Assembly (NCBI GenBank): GCA_024663395.1
Contig: JANFAH010000005.1
Location: forward strand, 2,728,001 to 2,792,000
Source: Pisolithus tinctorius
Lineage: Eukaryota; Basidiomycota; Agaricomycetes; Boletales; Pisolithaceae
Length of the DNA stretch: 64,000 nucleotides
Direction: 5' to 3'
The notes beneath the pieces are model-generated. The model was not told the DNA's origin, ran no database searches, and saw nothing but the letters and a program-made list of their open reading frames with translations. Positions 57,016 to 64,000 of this stretch are shown here, piece after piece. Made by a program: the position numbers and the translations under genes. The first letter of the stretch is position 1. Each line of letters starts with the position of its first letter.

Positions 57016-57732
57016 TCACATGTTAATATGTTCGACCTCGGGCTGCCTGTTGCAGCTGAACTGGCATGTAGGGAACGGGAGCACACCCTCGCAACTCTGC
57101 AGTGAGCAGGGTCCATGGCCGTCAATAGATGTGCTAGCTGCTCTCGCACTGGGACAGATCGTCAGGATGAGAGGGATGAAAATGGTGTCACATGCAGCTA
57201 CTGACCTGAGTTCAGCAGTGGATTGAGCTTCAGAGGTGTCCCACATGGTTGCCAACTCGAGTTCAGCAGCGGATCGAGCCTTGGTAGAGTGGCTGACCAT
57301 TGCCACTGCTTGACAGCCAAGCTGTTCAGCTTCGACGCAAAAAAACGACTCCCGCGCAGAGGGATCGTATAGGCCTTTCCAGGGAGGGCAGATCCACACA
57401 CAGATCTTCAGGACGATGGGGGAGAAGTCCGGTAAGACTTGGCTGTAAATTTTGTAGCAAATAACGAGGGAGACGAAGACGGAGATGCCGAGGACGATGC
57501 CAAGTGCAGGCAACTCAGGGAGGGTGACGTTGGAGGAGCTTGACAGCGAGGAGGGGACCGTCGAAGGAGTGGCCGTTATCGCCTGGTCTGTGGGCAGCGA
57601 ATCAGCAAGGAGGGGGGGTCCAGCATCTGTTGCGATCGTTTCCCAGCGGGAGGATGGTGCGACAGCAAGCGACAGCTGGCAGGGAAATGAATGAATTAAC
57701 AAAATCGGACGCAAAAAGTATGTAATAAACAA
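57016..57732 (-). CDS. Single-pass membrane protein, unknown function
   Basis: An uninterrupted 238-codon frame. The N-terminus is hydrophobic and signal-peptide-like (about residues 2-24). A Ser/Thr-rich, potentially glycosylated stretch follows (TPSTVPSSLSSSSNVTLPEL). Next is a clear membrane segment, LGIVLGISVFVSLVICY (about 78-94), and a cytoplasmic-type tail with no domain. It is on the same strand as the SAP-domain gene, whose ATG lies 82 bp further on. The tail contains two similar segments (AELELATMWDTSEAQ / AELRSVAACDT). Real splice structure is possible and not excluded. Confidence 0.5.
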   Translation of the reverse strand: MFITYFLRPILLIHSFPCQLSLAVAPSSRWETIATDAGPPLLADSLPTDQAITATPSTVPSSLSSSSNVTLPELPALGIVLGISVFVSLVICYKIYSQVLPDFSPIVLKICVWICPPWKGLYDPSARESFFCVEAEQLGCQAVAMVSHSTKARSAAELELATMWDTSEAQSTAELRSVAACDTIFIPLILTICPSARAASTSIDGHGPCSLQSCEGVLPFPTCQFSCNRQPEVEHINM

Positions 57733-59023
57733 TCAATCGGCGCTCTGTTCGACTGAAAGAGAGAGAGAGGCAGAGGCAGGCGAGCGACATGCATGCACAG
57801 ACAGGCGATTACCATAGTAAGCCGAGCCCAGGCACGTGGCCAGGTCACGTGCGGAGAAAAGACGGCCCCGCCACCGCCACCGCGACGGTTCACGTCACGG
57901 CCAGGTCACGAGGTGCGGTGGCACTGGGGTGGCCCACCGGCAGGTGCCGGGGCGTGACAGCGGAGCGTCTGTTCTCAGAGAGAAGTCAGTGGAATGCAAC
58001 ACTGCTGGATCTGAGAGCGAGCAATCCATGCCTAGCAATATACTTATTCCTGACAATCTGGCTGATGAGATGGACTCAAGGAGTACAGATATAGCAACCT
58101 AGAGAAGTGAGCACAAAGCAGCTGACTCAGGTTCAGGTCATGAAGTCCAGGACTTCAACTTTGACAACAGATTTGAGCATGCCAGTCATTGATGGTATCA
58201 TTCTAATCTGCAAGTTTGCGTGATAGTGTCATCGAATGTGTTGTAATGCCACATGCAAGAGTGTATCTCATACTAGTGGTAATATATGTACATTTACAAT
58301 GAGTCTATCAAAGGAGTTGGACAAATCAAATCTCGAGCATTGCCTACAGGCTAGTGTGCAAGCCCCATTCATCACCTAGCTAGGCCTTGCAAGCCCTGGT
58401 CATCACCTGGCTCGGCCTAGCAGATACGTGCCAGCTCTTCCGAGGCTAGCAAGGTCCTAGCTAGGCGCACCAGATTCTGCCGGGCTCTGCTAGGTCTGGG
58501 TGGTTTTGCTGATGCAAGTCCGCTGAAGTATGCTCTTAGGACGTCGACGATTGAGCTGTGTTTCATGGTGTTGGGCTAGGTCCAGGCCCTTCGTCTGCCT
58601 CGTCCACCTAATATATGATTTACGGAAGTGCGCCAGCCATATCTATGTGGGCCACGTTCTCTCACATCACCATTCATTTTCCACTGTTGTTCCCGACCGT
58701 TTCCCGACAATTTGACCATGTGGTGTTGCGAAGGTGCCTTGTCAACTTGTCCACAATGGATTAGCCTGTTTCGCCGTTGCAAAATTATTATTACTCCTGT
58801 CTCAATGGACCAGTATGTTTTGTCGAAGTGATTCGTTCTACTCTTCGTTGCTGATTTTTTACACGAAGATGAACTAAATCTCAAACCAACAACCTCATGT
58901 TATTTAGCCAAGTGCAGACCTCGTTGGAGCAGTTGGGGAGGGCGCCCCGAGTGATAAGCTGAGCTTGAGGCAAGCAGTAGGACGATGTATATAACGGTAC
59001 ATGTGCATATCCGCCCTACTCGA
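57733..59023. other. No supported gene; includes palindrome tract at 58350-58510
   Basis: 57750-57960 is GC-rich with a GA-rich run (57757-57790) and short shadow frames. 58080-58350 is AT-rich with no frames. The rest is covered by the palindrome tract and by sequence leading into the duplicated block at 59024. Confidence 0.5.
58350..58510. repeat. Second CTAG/GGCC palindrome-rich tract
   Basis: It contains CCTAGCTAGG (58377-58386, perfect palindrome), GCCTTGCAAG, CTCGGCCTAGCAG, GGCTAGCAAGGTCCTAGCTAGG and related pieces, like the tract at 47996-48185. The two tracts bracket the recombinase-nuclease-SAP region. Confidence 0.6.
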
Positions 59024-59980
59024 TTTGTCCTACCTCGCTTTGAACTTGGAAGATGCCGGCCATACTACCATACATTTTGAACAGCCACTTACCGGCATTA
59101 CGGTTGTGGACGAAGCCTCGCGCCAGCACTACTCGTTCATGCCCGCCGACACTGAATTACGTCGTTTTGGAGAAGTTGGTTATCAATACCCACTTGAGGT
59201 CATCCAGGATCTCCAACAAACGTTGGCTACAGACGGGCCAATGTTATGCCGCCCCCCATTCCCTTGTCATCCTCCGGCCGTTCGATTATGTGGGTAGTAG
59301 CGTGTTAGCACAAGGCCAAGACTCCTGGGTGTTCATCATGCCAAACGAAAATACTACTTGGACTTCCGTTCTCGAACGCGGGGTGGACAAGGATTATGGG
59401 CATCTCGCAATTGTCCCGAAGGCTCGTCGGCGCTTGCAAGTCGTCACCGAAAGCCAGCAATATGGTTCGGCGGTGTACACTCCTCATTCCATCGTCGTGC
59501 CCCAATTCGCAGTCAACCTCTCCGTCGAACTTCCAAGACTTCCCAACCAAGGTCTTGCTAAACCTCTCGTCAACTACTTCGGCACGCTCGTGATTCAATA
59601 CGTGGAGAACATGTACATGAATCAGAAGGCACGGAACGACGTCATGGAAGAGATCAAGGACCACTCGTACGACTAAGTCCCACATGTCTACAAAGGGTTC
59701 AGATCGTATAGAAGGTCTCACACGTCCCGGTCGTCAGATTTATATACACTAACTTCGACAGTCATCTCGTTGGGTGTGCTGACTGAGCCGCTGCAGAAGC
59801 GCAGCTAGCGCGTGCCATGGCTCAGTTCGAACGCCACCGGGCAGATGGTATTGAGTCTGACAGCTGTTATGACTTGGAAAGCAACGTCGAAGTGCGCAGC
59901 GGCTTTGAGTCTTGACGGTGAGTGATGCTTTCGGTGATCCACGCTGAACGCCAATCTTTCAGGCCGTCTCCGTTCTGCAA
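59024..59980 (+). pseudogene. Copy of the 521-aa gene, C-terminal part only, broken
   Basis: It matches residues from about 197 of the gene at 15147 (SYLALNLED..., QQYGSAVYTPH...) with frameshifts near 59160 and 59250 and a stop at 59674-59676. It ends with the same GTGAGT intron and RLRSAMQH-type exon (59919-59990). No ATG-promoter region is included. Confidence 0.85.
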
Positions 59981-60169
59981 TGCAACATTGTCACCCGTTT
60001 CGGCTCTTACGGCTTTCCCTTGATTCTTTCCATGACTTGTATTTCTTGATTATGATCGTTTTGTATGGCTTGATGGTCTTTCGCATGTTATTTTTCACAT
60101 AGCTAACAGCAATGTATCGTTGATGGAATGTTCTTTTAACCTTCTATATATTCGCATTGCATGGACGGG

Positions 60170-60960
60170 TTTCTTTATTTTAATTGTAACACTCCCCGCG
60201 TACTGTCAACAACTCCGGATATTGATATGAAACTCTTTGTGGATGCTGCTCATTGGTATCCTTATCGTTCCACGGGCAAAAATCTTCAACGGCATTTCTA
60301 TACGTTACATGAACGGATGGAAACTTACGAGCGAAGACAGAACGAGTGTTCACAGTGATCCAGATGCCCCCGCTGCCCGCTGCAGGGTTGCTCAATACAA
60401 CAGGCGGAACGATGCTGCAGAGCAAGGAGGCACCGTTATATGCGTCAAAGATCGAAAACGGGAGTTCTGAGTTGAACGAGGGAATGGGTACCATGGATGC
60501 CGGGATGCTTTCGACCAGAGCGTGTGTAACGACGTAGAGAAGCGGCGTCGCAACGAAGAGCATAAGCGACGCTGTCACCGAGATACAAGGATCTTGCAGT
60601 GAGGAACAGCTCAGCTACATGTATCGGCCAACGAAACACAGTCGAACGGTTGAACTCACATATCATTGCCTCGCCGCCCTACACCACCACCAGGGTGGTC
60701 ACCGCGTCTCCAACAAAGGACCTATTCTCTACTGCAGCGACAGCATCTTCCAGCATCTTTCTAGATGCGCATCTAAGATGCTCGTGCCTCAAACACTCTC
60801 TGAGCAGCCTGAGTGCAAGACAGAGCCGGACTGTTGCGAGCAGATCGAGCGTGCTGGTCTTGAGTCTGAACCATGCTATGAAGGATCATCTTGTGAGGGA
60901 CAGCGACAACAGTGACAGGACAGGGATGAGATGGGACGTTCCTAAACAGGATTGGCCGGA
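60170..60960 (-). pseudogene. Copy of the multi-pass membrane protein gene, truncated
   Basis: Minus-strand pieces match the gene at 17160-18286: LFVATPLLYVVTHALVESIPASM, PFSIFDAYN, LLCSIVPPVVLS. The start region and the 3' third are missing or changed. Confidence 0.85.
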
Positions 60961-61059
60961 GTAGACTTCAGTAACTGATGCACATGCCATAAGGTAGGGG
61001 TGTGGTACGTACTGCCTAGTGTTTAATGCTTCATCATAAGTTTCAGAGGAAATTCATTC

Positions 61060-61330
61060 CCAGTGGGTCATTGATACACGATCCTTGGGCAGGTGGACGT
61101 TCACTGTACAATAAAAGATGAAGGCCAGATACGGTCGAGAATGGCATGTGGACTCGCCTACAGGACCAGCTTGCAGCATGAGCTCCCAGACGAGAGCGTC
61201 CGTACACCGTTCATCGAGATTTCCCTAGAAATATTAAGCTGCTTACCCACCAAAATATGAATTGATACCCACCAGGTACACGGTCGCTTCCTGGTTGCGG
61301 TCATCCTGTGGACGGGACATCGTGGATGGG
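61060..61330 (-). pseudogene. Fragment of SF3B4 (exons 1-2 and start of exon 3)
   Basis: Nearly identical to 19415-19690, including the ATG exon ([16 protein letters not shown]) and the unusual GC donor context. It is cut off inside exon 3 and joins directly to the membrane-protein copy. Confidence 0.88.
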
Positions 61331-61389
61331 GATGGAGCAAGTGGCCCTAATAAGAACACGTGACAGCCTCTTCAGTGGCTGTGCTCCTC

Positions 61390-63260
61390 TTCCTTCGAGG
61401 GACTGAACTTTGCAGTCGACCGTATCGATATTCCATTTTCAATGCAAGTGCGTCTCGTCGATATGGGCATTCTTCGGGCGCCTCTGGGATCATGATATGC
61501 ACAGTTCTTCGAAGCTCCGGTGTCAGTTTTAAGGATCTTTACAGATGAATTTGTATCTCGGAAAACTTCATCGCTCCAACAACATCCGGTCTGCATTTCT
61601 AACGTTGTCCCTGGCGACTTCACGCATGATGGGAAGCTAGACGTTTTGGTCATGAGTGAAGCCACATAGCGGGTTACTCTAAGTACGGGGCCTTACAAGG
61701 GTAATCATGACGGATCCTTAGGTGCGTCCGTCTGAAATTCGAATCCGTTGTAGAACAATGTATCAGCCTCTCACCACCATTGATTCTCTCACAGCCCATT
61801 CTTGTTAACATAAATGGAAACATGAAGATCGACTCATTAGGGATACCAACTGACAGACAAGGGTCCTCAAATCCTATGCAAGTCATTGAACAGCGAGGCG
61901 CCCTTGTTCGAATTGTGGGTCGCGCATCCGCAGTACAGATGTTGTGTGTTGACATTGTTGTATAGGGGTGTCTTGCAGGTATGGGAATTCCAGGCCTTCA
62001 ATAGGCGGCCCGTTTAGCGTGTCAGGAATTTTTCTGATATGCGAAGAGGGGTTATATTGATAGCGTGAATGGCTCTCTTCTGGAATCCAAGTTATCTCGC
62101 TCGATGACATTAGCAACTGCATAGAGGTTGGTATCCCGTTTCGATCCACTCACTGTCTCTTTTGACCACGATGGTTCGATCGACTTGCCTAGTTACCTGT
62201 CTGTCTCTCCACGATCTCACCTACTGTCAATAAACCAGGCCAGCCAATATGTAGACCGCCTGTGAACCTCTGCGGCGCAGGGCCCGAGTTCTGTTATGAC
62301 CTTAGCACCAGTCCGGATAACGATTGTGACATATCTTCACGGATTCCAATACACTCGCCCGCATCACAAACATCGATATTGTTGATTCCACATTGCATCC
62401 TATTCCGTTCCCTATCTGCCTATGAGGACCAATCTGGACGGCTTTCCCGGACTCATATTCATTGCTGCCACTGATGGCTCGCACACGCCGAAACTATTAG
62501 CATCAGAGCCATGTGCTAAGGGTCTCTCTGGCTGCGATCAGGACTAGCGCGGCAGACGGAGTTTCGGACTGCTCCATAAGTTCAGAGGCCGTCGGGGACG
62601 CTAGGGGTGTAGCATTCGCGGATCTGAACGATGTAAGACTTTTTTTTTGCGGCGTCAGGGAACGCTCGATATTCTGGCGCAGACGAAAGGAGCACAAGGC
62701 AAGAGGACACCATTGTTCGTACAAAACAACCACATTTGTGATACTTTCTTCCTTAAGGCAATTAGTAGGCCACTTTGGTGTTTGGTGCATGTCCATGGCT
62801 AATGATTGTAGTGCTTAATGGTGTTCATTGCTTAGTGGTTCTCATTTTGGTGAGTGAAATGTGGCTATGACTGTAAGACTCACCTACTGATTTGTGATGA
62901 AGCCTTTCGGCATAAGTTGCTCTGGTGCTTCGCACAAACCTAGGCACAGACGGTTGAGCGAGACACTACTAACGGGATCAGAGTGTGAACATGTCATCAT
63001 TAGGGGAGGTACTACTGCGTCATTGCGGTTGGAAGTGACAACTTGAACTTTACAAACATGTCATCGACTTTACTACGTGACGACAAGAGAAGCAGCCTCC
63101 TCGATGGCTGTGCCGATCCAAGTGCACCAGCACTGCTCCCGTTGATACTTAGGGCCATTCTCAACCAAATGATCCTCGAAGAGTTCATTTACAACGGTGG
63201 ACGCATAATTGCGTTTGATGACTTCAGCTGTAAGTGCAGTCCAGTGATATAGTTTATATG
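61390..63260 (+). pseudogene. Copy of the ITFG1-like FG-GAP pseudogene
   Basis: Same order of fragments as at 19730-21560 (GDFTHDGKLDVLVMSEAT, PILVNINGNMKIDSLGIPT, SFDHDGSIDLP, the FIQNN-like block near 62720, C-terminal part to about 63250). It carries stops and frameshifts of its own plus shared ones. Confidence 0.75.
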
Positions 63261-63339
63261 AGATCTCACGCGAGGACTAGGTGCACTGTCTCTCGGTCAA
63301 ATCTGCAGGAACTATCTGTTTACCCCTGGAATGACCTGT

Positions 63340-63730
63340 GAACCAGTTTTAAGAATCTCTGCAGATGATTGTCTATTCAAGAAAGTTTCGTCAATCCAAC
63401 ACCCAACCTCCATTTTTAATGTTGTCCTTGGCGACTTCACACATGCTAGGAAGCTAGACATTCTGGTCATGAGTAAAGATGTGCAGTGAGACACTCTAAG
63501 CATGGCCCTCTATGAGGGTAATCACGATGGAACCTTTGGTGCGTCTTTCTCAAATTTGAATTGGTTGTAAAATAATGTACCGTTTGTTTGCCAGCCTTCC
63601 TGTCTATATCAGCACCACCATCTACTGTTGCACAACCTATTCCTGTTGACATAAACAGAGACATGAAGATTGACTTGTTAGATATACAGATTGGCAGACG
63701 AAGGTCATCTAAATACCATGCAAGTCTAAA
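63340..63730 (+). pseudogene. Partial copy of the ITFG1-like N-terminal segment
   Basis: VLGDFTHARKLDILVMSKD (about 63422-63480) and QPIPVDINRDMKIDLLDIQ (about 63630-63690) repeat the 5' part of the FG-GAP gene. This matches the partial copy at 21590-21860 in the other block. 63731-64000 at the right edge shows no gene. Confidence 0.65.
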
Positions 63731-64000
63731 AACACAATTGCGATGTGTTGAATGGCTGTTGGAATTGTGGATGGCACATTTGTAGTGTAAGAGCTGTGCA
63801 TTGATGTGATTTTAGGACTGATCCACTGTTTCACAGATCTCAGTGCACTCTTGCTCATAAACTTTGGATGGCCTACTCAGACTTTACCTTCCCTCTTTTT
63901 ATCAGTTCCAGACAGCCTCACTGAGTCTGGCCCTGTAAGATTCTAGGGCTCTTTCAGTTTCACCAGTGAACATGACCAAAGTATGGTATTCACAGTGAAG

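Larger units (their letters stand above)
59024..63730. repeat. Direct, degraded duplicate of 15735-21870
   Basis: Gene order, orientation and introns match. The sequence GATTTGTCCTACCTCGCTTT starts both blocks (15735 and 59024). The copy lacks the 5' third of the 521-aa gene, about 700 bp of the membrane-protein gene and most of SF3B4 (about 18330-19410). The copies lie about 43 kb apart. Confidence 0.9.

Overview
The window looks like nuclear DNA of an Agaricomycete, probably Boletales. The evidence is genes cut by 45-65 bp introns, a HET-domain protein, a NACHT-WD40 protein, an Agaricomycete-type P-loop GTPase, a fungal Tnp2 (CACTA) transposase, and the coiled-coil 'MSTHQ' family that I associate with boletoid genomes. 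No bacterial, organellar or viral genes were seen.

Layout. 1-5.2 kb holds decayed LTR-retrotransposon pieces (Gag, LTRs in both orientations). 5.5-6.4 kb is an unrecognised coding remnant. 7.5-8.15 kb is a degenerate ~44-bp repeat array. 9.25-13.26 kb (minus) is a G-domain GTPase gene, and its 3' half contains the most remarkable object in the window. Between 9628 and 11794 there are 27 consecutive intron-like units (GT...AG, mostly 79 nt), separated by 26 exons of exactly 3 nt. In the 14 youngest units the ~79-nt introns are nearly identical, while the one codon between them takes five different values. 15.1-21.9 kb holds an unknown 521-aa protein, a multi-pass membrane protein, SF3B4/Hsh49 (with a GC-AG intron) and an ITFG1/TIP-like FG-GAP pseudogene. 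A degraded direct copy of this block lies at 59.0-63.7 kb. 22.96-23.59 kb is a MITE-like element. 24.1-26.5 kb is a HET-domain gene. 28.5-31.4 kb is an LTR piece and a coiled-coil gene remnant split by a Tc1/mariner element. 32.4-37.9 kb (minus) is a seven-exon NLR with a NACHT domain and 18 WD40 repeats. 39.7-47.7 kb holds lineage-specific proteins and a CACTA transposase. 48-58.5 kb is bounded by palindrome-rich tracts and carries a broken tyrosine recombinase, a GEN1/XPG-like nuclease with three SUMO-interacting-type motifs, a SAP-domain protein and a membrane protein.

How it fits together. Three genes belong to classes linked to fungal self/non-self recognition or that share their architecture: the HET protein, the NACHT-WD40 NLR, and the P-loop GTPase with a codon-by-codon variable segment. 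Two of them carry tandem repeats that are young and homogeneous. Sequence around the repeats and transposons is almost free of CpG, with sharp boundaries inside genes (about 12.95 kb and 35.5 kb), as expected from long-term cytosine methylation of repeats. All gene models were joined by hand from splice-site motifs and reading-phase agreement. No transcript data or database search was available.
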